64,000 nt of DNA, from NCBI GenBank assembly GCA_963810615.1, contig CAWEOA010000008.1:434001-498000 (forward strand), given 5' to 3'. The translations under genes and the position numbers were made by a program. Positions 1-7,852 of the stretch are shown piece by piece (position 1 is the first letter of the stretch; every line of letters begins with the position of its first letter). The DNA is from JARRQJ01 sp963810615. GTDB lineage: Bacteria; Pseudomonadota; Gammaproteobacteria; DRLM01. The notes beneath the pieces were generated by a model. It saw only the letters and a list, made by a program, of their open reading frames with translations, did not search any database and was not told the origin of the DNA.

Positions 1-296
1 GTCCCTACTTCCAATTCTTTATAGGCGGCGGCATCCAGATAGGTGGAATGGGGATCGAGGTTGGAGAGCATGCCGCTGATGGCGTATTCCAGCAGGGTTT
101 TGTCATCCACCTTCTCGACGTAATCGGTCTTGATTTTGGCGAAGACATCCGTGAAGGCGCGCAAGTCATCCAGCGGGATAGTGTTATCAGGAGCGGCGGC
201 ATTGCGGTCCGCCCATACGCCGTGACCGATGGCGATGGAAACGCCCATAACGACGCCGACAAAAAGGACAAGAAAATTACGTTTACTATCTTTCAT
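1..296 (-). CDS. ctpA: C-terminal processing peptidase CtpA (S41 family), N-terminal part only
   Basis: The reading frame starts at 296 and runs off the left edge, so only about 98 residues are present. It opens with a basic stretch and a hydrophobic segment (residues about 6-24), a signal peptide or signal anchor. It continues with LRAFTDVFAKIKTDYVE and LDPHSTYLD, the conserved N-terminal signature of S41A tail-specific proteases ahead of the PDZ domain. The PDZ and Ser-Lys catalytic parts lie outside the window. The family cleaves periplasmic proteins from the C-terminus. It follows envC and gpmI on the same strand, the usual gammaproteobacterial order, which supports the call strongly. Confidence 0.88.
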   Translation of the reverse strand, partial: MKDSKRNFLVLFVGVVMGVSIAIGHGVWADRNAAAPDNTIPLDDLRAFTDVFAKIKTDYVEKVDDKTLLEYAISGMLSNLDPHSTYLDAAAYKELEVG

Positions 297-390
297 GAAT
301 GACTCCGAGGCCTATTTAGTGGGCCAGAACAAGCGGTAGAGGATACAAGTTATCCGATTCCATTTACAAGCGTTACGGCTATTATCGACC

Positions 391-1563
391 TTAGCGCGTC
401 TTACACCAGTGTAGCGGGTTCACCGGTGAACCTTGGTGGCGAATTTCAAAATACAGGCCCGATTGGTTGTGGCTGCCGTTGTTGCTGACGGTGGCGATGA
501 TCTCGCCAGCCTTGACCGTGTCGCCTACCGTTTTGCGCAAATCCTGGTTGTAACCATAGAGGCTCATGTAGCCGTCGCCATGATCGAGGATGATCAACAA
601 GCCGAAGCCGCGCAACCAGTCGGCAAACACGACGCGCCCTGCCGCCACGGCTTGTACATCGGCGCCGTCCGCCGCGTTAATCACGATACCCTGCCATTTC
701 AGCTGGCCCACGTGCCGTGGCGCGCCGAAATGGGCGGCAATGGCGCCCTGGACAGGCAGAGGCAGCCGCCCTTTCAGCCGGGCAAAGTGAATGGATTTTC
801 CTGGGCTGGGTATGTTCGCCAAGACACGGCCCAGGTGTTTCACCAGTTCCTGCAAGGATTTCTCATCCTCTTTTAACTGGGTAAGCCGTTGTTCGGTATT
901 TTGAATGTCGCGATTGAGATCGGCCAATAGCTGATTTCTCTCGCCGCGCGAGTTGCGCAGCGTCTCCCGCTGGGTGCGCTGGCGATCGACCAGGGTATCC
1001 AGATCCTGTTGCTTGTTCTGGATGCTTTGTTCCAGGGAATTCAGATTGACCAAGGTCTTATTGATGTCCGCAATGTGTTCCGCCCGGCTGCGGTAAAAGT
1101 AGTCGTAGTACCTGAGACTGCGTTCCATCGTTGCAGGTTCCGTGCTGTTGAGCAATATCTTGATGGGACTCTGCTGGCCCAGCAGGTAGGCGGCGCGTAG
1201 CAGTTTTGACAGGGTTTGTTGTTGCCGTGTCAGTTGCTCTTGACGGTTCTGCCTTTGCGCCTGGAGCCGGGCGAGCTTATCGGCCTGTTGGCGGCGCTGG
1301 TCTTCCAGTTTCTGAAGGGAATGGTTCAGGCGGCTGATTTTATGGCTGAGGGTGCGAAGTTTGCTGAGTTGATCATGATGCTGGCTGCGCAGCGTGCCGA
1401 GATTATCGGTCAGCTCTTTTATGGTATGGCGCAGGCGTTCGAGCTCCGCTGCTTTGGCTTTGGCCTGTGCGCTATCCGTTGTGGCCGCTGCGGTGAGCGG
1501 CGCCCCCATCCCTAACAAGAATAGGCCGGTTACGACGAGGGTGGTCCGGGTGAAACGCTTCAA
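391..1563 (-). CDS. envC: Murein hydrolase activator EnvC (LytM/M23 domain)
   Basis: This 390-residue protein has a signal peptide (hydrophobic residues 9-26), a long Arg/Gln/Leu-rich coiled coil (about 30-250) and a C-terminal LytM domain (about 275-388). EnvC recruits and activates the AmiA/AmiB amidases at the division septum in the periplasm. The LytM domain lacks the usual zinc ligands: the first His/Asp motif is replaced around LKWQGIVINAADG, and the HxH motif reads YGYN. This fits the family, which activates amidases rather than cutting murein itself. It lies 38 bp downstream of gpmI and upstream of ctpA on the same strand, the conserved order. Confidence 0.93.
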   Translation of the reverse strand: MKRFTRTTLVVTGLFLLGMGAPLTAAATTDSAQAKAKAAELERLRHTIKELTDNLGTLRSQHHDQLSKLRTLSHKISRLNHSLQKLEDQRRQQADKLARLQAQRQNRQEQLTRQQQTLSKLLRAAYLLGQQSPIKILLNSTEPATMERSLRYYDYFYRSRAEHIADINKTLVNLNSLEQSIQNKQQDLDTLVDRQRTQRETLRNSRGERNQLLADLNRDIQNTEQRLTQLKEDEKSLQELVKHLGRVLANIPSPGKSIHFARLKGRLPLPVQGAIAAHFGAPRHVGQLKWQGIVINAADGADVQAVAAGRVVFADWLRGFGLLIILDHGDGYMSLYGYNQDLRKTVGDTVKAGEIIATVSNNGSHNQSGLYFEIRHQGSPVNPLHWCKTR

Positions 1564-1600
1564 TTCTCTGCCGTATCCCTTGCGGCCCCGGGTCGGAGCC

Positions 1601-3154
1601 CTAGTGGTCTTTTAGCTTGAGCAGGGGCTGACCGCTCATTTCCGCGGGTTTGTCGATACCCATGGCATAGAGCATGGTGGGGGCGATATCCGCCAGACTG
1701 CCGGTGGCGCGTGCCGCTTCGGCGGGGCGTCCCACATATATGAAAGGTACCAGGTTGCAGGTGTGTGCCGTATGCGCTTGATTAACGGTCTCGTCACGCA
1801 TTTGTTCGGCATTGCCGTGATCGGCGGTGATGAGCAGCTCTGTACCGGTCTTTTGTGCCGCGGCGACCAGGCGTCCAAGACAGCGGTCGATGGCCTCGAC
1901 GGCCTTGACCGCCGCATCGTAGGAGCCGGTGTGGCCCACCATGTCCGGATTGGCGTAATTGCAGATTATGGCGTCATAGTGTCCGCCTTCAATCGCGCCC
2001 ACCAGTTTGTCCGTTACCTCCGGGGCGCTCATCTCGGGTTTAAGGTCATAGGTGGCGACATCGGGGGAAGGCACCAGGATACGATCCTCCCCCGCATAGG
2101 GTTGTTCTACGCCGCCGTTGAAGAAAAAGGTGACATGGGCGTACTTTTCGGTCTCGGCGATGCGCAATTGATGGAATCCCAGATTGGCGATGTATTCGCC
2201 GAAGGTGTTGCGCAGTCGCTCGGGCGGAAAGGCCACCGGGATGTGAAATTGTTCGTTGTACTCGGTGAGGCTCACAAACGCGCCGAGCTTAGGGGTGATC
2301 TCGCGCTGAAACCCGGAGAAATCCTCTTCGATGAAGGGGCGGGTGATTTGCCGGGCCCGGTCCGAACGGTAATTCATAAAGATCACCGAGTCGCCGTCGG
2401 CGATGGTCACGGGCTGTTCGCCGGGTGGGACGATGGCGGTGGCCTCTACGAATTCATCGCTTTCGCCGCGGGCATAGGCCATGTTCAGAGCGCTGAGGGC
2501 ATCGGGGGCGCTGTGGCCCTTGCCTTGAGTGAGCAGGTCATAGGCGGCCTGAATGCGCGGCCAGCGGTGATCGCGGTCCATGGCGAAGTAACGCCCGATG
2601 ATGGAGGCGATGCGACCCTTGCCCAGTTCGGTAAACGTATCCTGCATCGCCTGCAAGGAGGCGGCTGCGCTCTTGGGGGGGGTGTCGCGACCGTCGAGAA
2701 AGGCATGTAAATAGACCCGCTGGGCCCCGCGCTCCACGGCGAGTTTGGCCATGGCCTGGATATGCTGCTCGTGACTGTGGACACCGCCCGGCGACAGCAG
2801 GCCGAGAATGTGTACCGCCTTGTCATTGGCGATGGCCTGATCCACGGCATGAGTGAGTGTGTGGTTGCTATAGAACAACCCGCTCTTGATGGCGCGGCTG
2901 ATGCGGGTGAATTCCTGGTATACCACCCTTCCTGCGCCGAGGTTGAGATGGCCTACTTCGGAATTGCCCATTTGCCCCGCCGGCAGGCCTACGTCGGTAC
3001 CGGAACAGCGGATCAATAGATGAGGACAGTCTTGCCACAGTCGATTCCAAACCGGGGTTTCGGCGTTGAGGATGGCGTTGGATTCACTACTTTCACTGTG
3101 GCCCCAGCCGTCGAGTACGATTAAAACTACAGGTTTACCAGTCAGTTTGCTCAT
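1601..3154 (-). CDS. gpmI: 2,3-bisphosphoglycerate-independent phosphoglycerate mutase
   Basis: The 517-residue protein has the family's usual length and interconverts 3- and 2-phosphoglycerate in glycolysis and gluconeogenesis, in the cytoplasm. Landmarks are the N-terminal metal motif VLIVLDGWGHS, the phosphoserine motif MGNSEVGH (Ser about 65), the HAFLDGRDTPP loop and the C-terminal metal motif TADHGNAEQM. The ATG at 3154 gives the standard N-terminus. It heads the gpmI-envC-ctpA run. The divergent ArsR-type gene starts 232 bp away, so the promoter lies in that gap. No frameshift or missing motif was seen. Confidence 0.97.
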   Translation of the reverse strand: MSKLTGKPVVLIVLDGWGHSESSESNAILNAETPVWNRLWQDCPHLLIRCSGTDVGLPAGQMGNSEVGHLNLGAGRVVYQEFTRISRAIKSGLFYSNHTLTHAVDQAIANDKAVHILGLLSPGGVHSHEQHIQAMAKLAVERGAQRVYLHAFLDGRDTPPKSAAASLQAMQDTFTELGKGRIASIIGRYFAMDRDHRWPRIQAAYDLLTQGKGHSAPDALSALNMAYARGESDEFVEATAIVPPGEQPVTIADGDSVIFMNYRSDRARQITRPFIEEDFSGFQREITPKLGAFVSLTEYNEQFHIPVAFPPERLRNTFGEYIANLGFHQLRIAETEKYAHVTFFFNGGVEQPYAGEDRILVPSPDVATYDLKPEMSAPEVTDKLVGAIEGGHYDAIICNYANPDMVGHTGSYDAAVKAVEAIDRCLGRLVAAAQKTGTELLITADHGNAEQMRDETVNQAHTAHTCNLVPFIYVGRPAEAARATGSLADIAPTMLYAMGIDKPAEMSGQPLLKLKDH

Positions 3155-3270
3155 AATCTATTAAACGTACCCAAGAAATTCCGAGTGCGCTGAGTCGCGG
3201 CTTCCCTACCCGATTTCACGGATGGCGCCTAACGCTTGCAGCGAATAATCGGCCGATGCAAATCTTAAGT

Positions 3271-3298
3271 TTGCTCGGCCGCCTGCTAATTGTATAAT
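3271..3298 (+). promoter_or_regulatory. Sigma70-type promoter candidate for the ArsR-rhodanese genes
   Basis: A perfect -10 hexamer TATAAT (3293-3298) lies 16 bp after a TTGCTC (3271-3276) that matches the first half of a -35 box. Transcription would start near 3305, leaving about 80 nt of leader before the ArsR-type gene at 3387. Confidence 0.5.
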
Positions 3299-3386
3299 CT
3301 TTCGCGTTTAAAGGCAGCATTGGGATCAGGTTTGCAACGGACGGTAGACCTAGTCGGGTAATTACAACCGCTGAGGTTATTGTCTT

Positions 3387-3704
3387 ATGGATGACATAAG
3401 TACCGTCTTGCCTACCGATGATAAAGATATCGAATTGGCGGCGCGTTCCCTGAAGGCGATGTCTCACCCCCTGCGCCTGAAGATATTATGTGCACTGGGA
3501 AGTGATGAAATCAGTGTGCAGGATATTGTCGAGATCGTGGGGACGAGCCAGAGCAATATTTCCCAGCACCTGGGAATCTTGCGGGAGAAGGGGATCTTGG
3601 TTACGCGCAAGCATGCCAATCGGGTCTATTACCGGATCGGCGATAGCCGTATGCTGCGCTTGATCGTAATGATGCGCGAGGTCTTTTGCTGTCATGCGCG
3701 TTAG
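3387..3704 (+). CDS. ArsR/SmtB-family winged-helix transcriptional regulator
   Basis: The 105-residue protein has the ArsR fold. MSHPLRLKILCAL opens the first helices, and a winged helix-turn-helix spans about residues 43-72 (VQDIVEIVGTSQSNISQHL). The wing RKHANRVYYRIGD follows. Such dimeric repressors sense metals, sulfide, persulfide or redox state. Cysteines are at 35 and at 101-102 (an adjacent pair near the C-terminus); the full metal-site ELCVCD motif of ArsR is absent. It is followed 107 bp later by a membrane rhodanese, so a thiol or sulfur signal is an attractive but unproven guess. The DNA-binding call is firm and the ligand is unknown. Confidence 0.88.
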   Translation: MDDISTVLPTDDKDIELAARSLKAMSHPLRLKILCALGSDEISVQDIVEIVGTSQSNISQHLGILREKGILVTRKHANRVYYRIGDSRMLRLIVMMREVFCCHAR

Positions 3705-3811
3705 TCGCGCCGATGCGAGCTGAATAAGCAGCATTCCGCTCTATATAAATGACGCTCTTTGTCTTGCCGCGGCGAGATAAGGTGCCGTCGGCATTGCATA
3801 TTGAAAGTCAT

Positions 3812-4234
3812 ATGGCACATTTAAGCGAATTTGTTTCTCATCACTGGATGTTGGTGATTGCCCTGGTGGTGATAGCGGTGCTGCTGGTGATGGATGTCTA
3901 TAAACGCAAGCTTTTGGGTTTTCAGGATATCAAACCCCAGGAGGCGGTGCGTTTAATCAACCATGAAGGGGCTGTGCCCCTTGATGTACGGGAAGACCAG
4001 GAATATCGCGAAGGCCATATTCTCAATGCCCTGCATATACCTAACGGGCTGATCGAAAAGCGTTTCGACGAGTTGGAGTCCTATAAGGACCAGGCGCTGA
4101 TTGTATATTGCCGTTCGGGGCAGCGTTCAGCGCAGGCCAGTGCCGCCCTGCGTAAGCAGGGTTTCGGGCGCATCTATAAATTGAGCGGTGGAATGATGGC
4201 ATGGCGCAGCGCCGATCTGCCGGTAGTCAAATAA
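3812..4234 (+). CDS. Membrane-anchored rhodanese-like protein (YibN type)
   Basis: With the ATG at 3812 the protein has 140 residues: one N-terminal membrane segment (about 11-30) and a cytoplasmic rhodanese domain (about 42-138). The active-site loop reads YCRSGQRS with the catalytic cysteine at 100, so sulfurtransferase chemistry looks intact. An upstream in-frame start at 3749 would add 21 residues with no membrane or domain value, so 3812 is preferred. E. coli YibN lies in the same neighbourhood (gpmM-envC opposite yibN-grxC-secB-gpsA). Here grxC is missing between it and secB. Its physiological substrate is unknown. Confidence 0.85.
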   Translation: MAHLSEFVSHHWMLVIALVVIAVLLVMDVYKRKLLGFQDIKPQEAVRLINHEGAVPLDVREDQEYREGHILNALHIPNGLIEKRFDELESYKDQALIVYCRSGQRSAQASAALRKQGFGRIYKLSGGMMAWRSADLPVVK

Positions 4235-4348
4235 GCGCTGGCAAGCGTGAATGGTCAGTACGGGGTGAGTCCGTAATCAGGCTATAACATTGCCATGGGA
4301 TTGTTCAGTTTAATACCTTGAAGCTAGAGCCCTAGGGGGATATTGAGT

Positions 4349-4804
4349 ATGACGGATACACAGACGCAGTTTGTCCTGCAAAAAATTTATGTTAAAGATC
4401 TCTCTTTCGAAACGCCCAATTCTCCCCAAGTGTTCCTGGAAAAATGGGAGCCGGATATCAGTCTGCAATTGGGAAACAAGGCTTCGGCCTTGGATGAGAC
4501 CACCCACGAAGTGGTGTTGGAAGTGACGGTGACCGCCAAGCTTAAGGATAAAACCGCCTTTCTGGCGGAGGTGCAGTTGGCGGGCATTTTCAATATCTCG
4601 GGTTATGATCAACCCCAGCTGGCTGCCGTAACCGGCAGTGCCTGTCCCCAGGTATTGTTCCCCTATGCCCGCGAAGTGATCTCCGATTTGGTGACCCGCG
4701 GCGGTTTCCCGCAACTGCTGCTCACCCCGATAAATTTCGAGTCCCTGTATCGCCAGCATCTGGAGCAGGGCAATGCCGAGCAAACGAGCGAGAGCAAGCA
4801 TTGA
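4349..4804 (+). CDS. secB: Protein-export chaperone SecB
   Basis: SecB is a cytoplasmic tetramer that keeps secretory precursors unfolded and delivers them to SecA. The 151-residue product contains the family hallmarks YVKDLSFETPNSP near the N-terminus, the central beta-strand region, SACPQVLFPYAREVISDLV and the end GGFPQLLLTPINFESLY. The ATG at 4349 is preferred over the TTG at 4343 because an AGGGGG ribosome binding site (4334-4339) lies 9 nt before it. gpsA follows 100 bp downstream, the classic secB-gpsA order. Confidence 0.97.
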   Translation: MTDTQTQFVLQKIYVKDLSFETPNSPQVFLEKWEPDISLQLGNKASALDETTHEVVLEVTVTAKLKDKTAFLAEVQLAGIFNISGYDQPQLAAVTGSACPQVLFPYAREVISDLVTRGGFPQLLLTPINFESLYRQHLEQGNAEQTSESKH

Positions 4805-4904
4805 GTAAGCGTCGTCCGGCACCGGGCCTGCGACGCCGATGATATTCATTTTCCGTGTGCTGGGCGACCTACCGGCTCGGCTTAAGCGGTGTTAGATTCT
4901 ACAG

Positions 4905-5915
4905 ATGGATAAGCCCCTCTCTCCGATTGCCGTCCTGGGTGCCGGATCCTGGGGAACGGCTTTGGCTGGGCTGTTGGCGGGTAACGGCCAACCCACCTGG
5001 CTGTGGGCGCGTGATGCCGCCCAGGCCGCGGCGATGATGGTGTCGCGGCGCAATCCTCGCTATCTGTCCGAGATAGTCCTTCCCGAACAGCTGCAAGTCC
5101 ATAGTGATATTCGCCAAGCAGTGTCTGCCGCCGGCGATGTGTTGCTGGTGGTGCCCACTCAGGGTTTTCGTCCCCTGTTGCAAGAGATCGCGCCCCATTT
5201 GTCCGCTGAGGCGCGGATTTCATGGGCATGTAAAGGATTGGAGCCTAATAGCGGCAAGCTGCTGCATGAGGTTGCCGAAGAAGAGCTGGGAGCACACCGG
5301 CCGGTGGCGGTAATTTCCGGACCGACCTTCGCGCGCGAGGTTGCCTTGGGTTTGCCCACGGCCGTGACTGTGGCCTCCACGGCGCCGCAAGTTGCCGCGG
5401 CGCTGGCAGCGCGCTTGGGCAACAGTCATTTCCGTGCCTATACCAGCGACGATGTCATCGGCGTAGAGGTGGGCGGCGCGATTAAGAATGTGCTGGCGAT
5501 CGCGGCGGGGATCGCCGACGGGCTGGGATTCGGCGCCAATACCCGTGCGGCATTGGTGACCCGAGGTTTGGCTGAAATGATGCGTCTGGGGGTGGTTTTG
5601 GGCGGACAGCGCGAAACCTTTATGGGTCTGGCCGGTTTGGGAGATTTGGTGCTGACCTGTACCGATGATCAATCGCGAAATCGCCGCGTGGGCCTGGCCT
5701 TGGCCCGCGATCAGACCTTGGCCGAGGCCTGCGCCAGCGTGCGCCAGGTGGCCGAAGGCGTGAAGGCCGCCCGCGAGGTGCAGGGACAGGCCCGTAAACA
5801 CGGCGTGGAAATGCCGATTACCGATCAGGTGTGTCGCGTGCTCTATGAGGGATTGAATCCGCGCGCGGCGGTGCAGGCCTTATTGCAGCGGGAGCAAAAG
5901 GCCGAAAGTCTGTAA
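4905..5915 (+). CDS. gpsA: NAD(P)H-dependent glycerol-3-phosphate dehydrogenase
   Basis: GpsA reduces dihydroxyacetone phosphate to sn-glycerol 3-phosphate, the backbone precursor of phospholipids. The 336-residue protein has the N-terminal dinucleotide-binding loop GAGSWG (12-17) and the conserved ACKGLEP motif (Lys110). The catalytic region GGAIKNVLAIAAGIADG (Lys194) and FGANTRAALVTRGLAEM follow. Its length and motifs are standard. It follows secB and precedes murU by 41 bp on the same strand, so the three genes may be co-transcribed. Confidence 0.97.
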   Translation: MDKPLSPIAVLGAGSWGTALAGLLAGNGQPTWLWARDAAQAAAMMVSRRNPRYLSEIVLPEQLQVHSDIRQAVSAAGDVLLVVPTQGFRPLLQEIAPHLSAEARISWACKGLEPNSGKLLHEVAEEELGAHRPVAVISGPTFAREVALGLPTAVTVASTAPQVAAALAARLGNSHFRAYTSDDVIGVEVGGAIKNVLAIAAGIADGLGFGANTRAALVTRGLAEMMRLGVVLGGQRETFMGLAGLGDLVLTCTDDQSRNRRVGLALARDQTLAEACASVRQVAEGVKAAREVQGQARKHGVEMPITDQVCRVLYEGLNPRAAVQALLQREQKAESL

Positions 5916-5956
5916 TGGGCTTAGGGCAATAATCATAGGCGGTCGCGGGGAGTGCG

Positions 5957-6631
5957 ATGAAGGCGATGATCTTGGCGGCGGGTCGCGGCGAACGCATGCG
6001 ACCCCTCACGGACGTGACACCCAAACCCTTGTTGCGTGTCGGCGGACTGTGCTTGATCGAGTATCACCTCAAGGCCCTGCAACGCGCCGGCATCCGCGAG
6101 GCGGTTATCAACCTGGGGCATCTGGGAGAGCAGATTCAAACCCTGCTGGGCGATGGCCGGCACTACGGCCTGTCTATTCGCTATTCAAATGAAGGAGATC
6201 ATATCCTGGATACCGGCGGCGGTATCCACCATGCCCTGACTATGATGGGCGAGAAACCGTTCCTGGTCATCAATGGTGATGTCTTCACCGATTTTCCCTT
6301 CGATAGTTTGCGAGAACGCGCGGTCGCGTTGGCGCATGTGGTGCTGGTCGCCAATCCCGCCCATCACCCACTGGGTGATTTTTCCCTGGCGGGGGAACAG
6401 GTGCATGCCGAAGGAGATCCGCGGTTTACCTTCAGCGGCATAGGCGTCTATCGACCGGAGTTGTTTGCCGGCTGCGCCGCCGGGGTGTTTCCGTTGGCAC
6501 CGCTGTTGCGGCACGCCATGGCAGCGGGACAGGTCAGCGGTGAATTCTATGCAGGCATGTGGTGCGATGTGGGAACGCCCGAACGTCTCAGTGCATTAGC
6601 GATGCGCTTGGGGCAGGGTTCCCCCGGTTGA
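5957..6631 (+). CDS. murU: N-acetylmuramate alpha-1-phosphate uridylyltransferase MurU
   Basis: This 224-residue sugar-phosphate nucleotidyltransferase starts with MILAAGRGERMRPLTD and TPKPLLRVGG, the nucleotide-binding signature. The metal site LVINGDVFTDFPF and a C-terminal WCDVGTPERL motif follow. MurU makes UDP-MurNAc from MurNAc-1-phosphate in the recycling bypass that avoids MurA, so it confers intrinsic fosfomycin tolerance where studied in Pseudomonas. Its partner kinase gene, amgK, is usually adjacent but here lies at 19227-20216. It is also close to generic glucose-1-phosphate thymidylyltransferases; the presence of AmgK in the window favours MurU. Confidence 0.85.
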   Translation: MKAMILAAGRGERMRPLTDVTPKPLLRVGGLCLIEYHLKALQRAGIREAVINLGHLGEQIQTLLGDGRHYGLSIRYSNEGDHILDTGGGIHHALTMMGEKPFLVINGDVFTDFPFDSLRERAVALAHVVLVANPAHHPLGDFSLAGEQVHAEGDPRFTFSGIGVYRPELFAGCAAGVFPLAPLLRHAMAAGQVSGEFYAGMWCDVGTPERLSALAMRLGQGSPG

Positions 6632-6653
6632 GGTGGCGCGGGGCATGCGGTTT

Positions 6654-7346
6654 TCAATCTCCGGTCGGGATGATGCCGAATTCCTTGATCTCATCCATCT
6701 TGCTCAGGGTTTCGGCGAGGTAAAGGAGATTGAGGGAATCCTGAGTGCGGATGGTCATCTCGTATTCGAACATCTTGCCTTCATCGGTCAGCTGATAGCT
6801 GGGCGTGCCCGGAGAGATATCATGGGCCTTGATCACATCGCACAGTTCGTCCAGGGATAACAGATTTTGCCGCTGAAAGCGGGCCGTTAATTTTGCGTAG
6901 CGCAGGGTGGGCATCACCGACTCCACCCAGCGGAATACCGCCAAGGCGCCGAGGGTCAAAGCGACGCCCAGACCGGCCGCCGAGTAGAAGCCTATACCGA
7001 TTACGACGCCGATAGCGGCGGTAATCCAAATAGACGCCGCGGTGGTGAGGCCCCGCACCGTGAAGCGTTCTTTTACGATAACCCCGCCCCCCAGAAAGCC
7101 GATGCCGGTCATGATTCCTTGAGCCATGCGCGTAGGATCGATGCGCAAGGTTTCCATAGGGGCATTGGGGAGCAGGTCCCATTGATATACGGAGACCAAG
7201 ATCAGCAGTGTAGAGGCGCCGCACACCAGGATGTGGGTGCGAAATCCGGCGGGCCTGCCGTGGTAACTGCGTTCAAAACCTATGACGCCGCCGGCGAGCA
7301 AGGCAAAGATGAGCCGCGTGGCCACATTAACAAGTTGTTCTTCCAT
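6654..7346 (-). CDS. MgtC/SapB family membrane protein
   Basis: The 230-residue protein has four or five N-terminal membrane helices (about 5-155) and a C-terminal soluble domain resembling the ACT-like tail of MgtC. The conserved core is visible: GGVIGFERSYHGRPAGFRTH, TRMAQGIMTGIGFLGGG and RGLTTAASIWITAAIG. In pathogens MgtC inhibits F1Fo ATPase and supports growth at low magnesium; in environmental bacteria the role is uncertain. It lies convergent to murU with a 22-bp gap and is probably transcribed alone. Confidence 0.9.
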   Translation of the reverse strand: MEEQLVNVATRLIFALLAGGVIGFERSYHGRPAGFRTHILVCGASTLLILVSVYQWDLLPNAPMETLRIDPTRMAQGIMTGIGFLGGGVIVKERFTVRGLTTAASIWITAAIGVVIGIGFYSAAGLGVALTLGALAVFRWVESVMPTLRYAKLTARFQRQNLLSLDELCDVIKAHDISPGTPSYQLTDEGKMFEYEMTIRTQDSLNLLYLAETLSKMDEIKEFGIIPTGD

Positions 7347-7852
7347 TGCAACAGGCCTATAGGTAAGGAAGTCAATCGGGGCTTAGTGTACGGCCTCGCC
7401 TCGCCGCAGGCGCCCGGATGAGAGCATAACCGGTTGATAGCGCTACTTGCTCTATATAGATCGGATAACTTCGGGCTTACTGAATCCCTGAGCCGGCTTG
7501 CGCCTATGGTAAGATTAATCGGCTGCCGAAACCATATATCGGGAGATGCTGGCATGGCGCCTCAATCCTTTCGGAGTTTTAAGCTGGCGTTGTTAACGTC
7601 GACATCACCTACAAGTCGGCCTTAGGTTTTAGGGAAACTCTGATTCATTCCTCAGAGTCATTCGACCTATGGGAGAAAGATTGCAACACATTGTTTCGGA
7701 TGGCGCCGCTGAAATATGCTTTCTACCCATAGGGCATAAATCGCCGGCGCTTGAAATGATGCATTAATCCGAGCTTCTCTGGATCAGATCTCAAAGATGT
7801 AGTGACTATTATGGACCCCGTGACGGCGGGTATGGGGCGAAAGGTGTCAACG
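7347..7852. other. Non-coding stretch between mgtC-like and rhodanese-moeB genes
   Basis: No convincing gene is present. The right part holds the 150-bp palindromic element at 7631-7780. The left part should contain the mgtC promoter on the minus strand, but no clear boxes were picked out. A 63-codon open frame at 7434-7625 shows no recognisable domain. Confidence 0.6.
7631..7780. repeat. 150-bp palindromic, MITE-like element, copy 1
   Basis: The ends are imperfect terminal inverted repeats. AGGGAAACTCTGATTCAT (7631-7648) matches 14 of 18 bases of the reverse complement of ATTAATCCGAGCTTCTCT (7763-7780). The interior contains CCTATGGG and CCCATAGG as an inner inverted pair. A second copy of almost the same length lies at 34254-34404 and shares CCCATAGGGCA and the right end. 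No coding capacity is seen. Confidence 0.65.

Noticed and set aside
1763..2710. A 315-codon plus-strand frame opposite gpmI
   Set aside because: It is the antisense shadow of a well-conserved gene; it has no domain and no ribosome binding site.
7434..7625. A 63-codon plus-strand frame ending just before the palindromic element
   Set aside because: No recognisable domain and no ribosome binding site.
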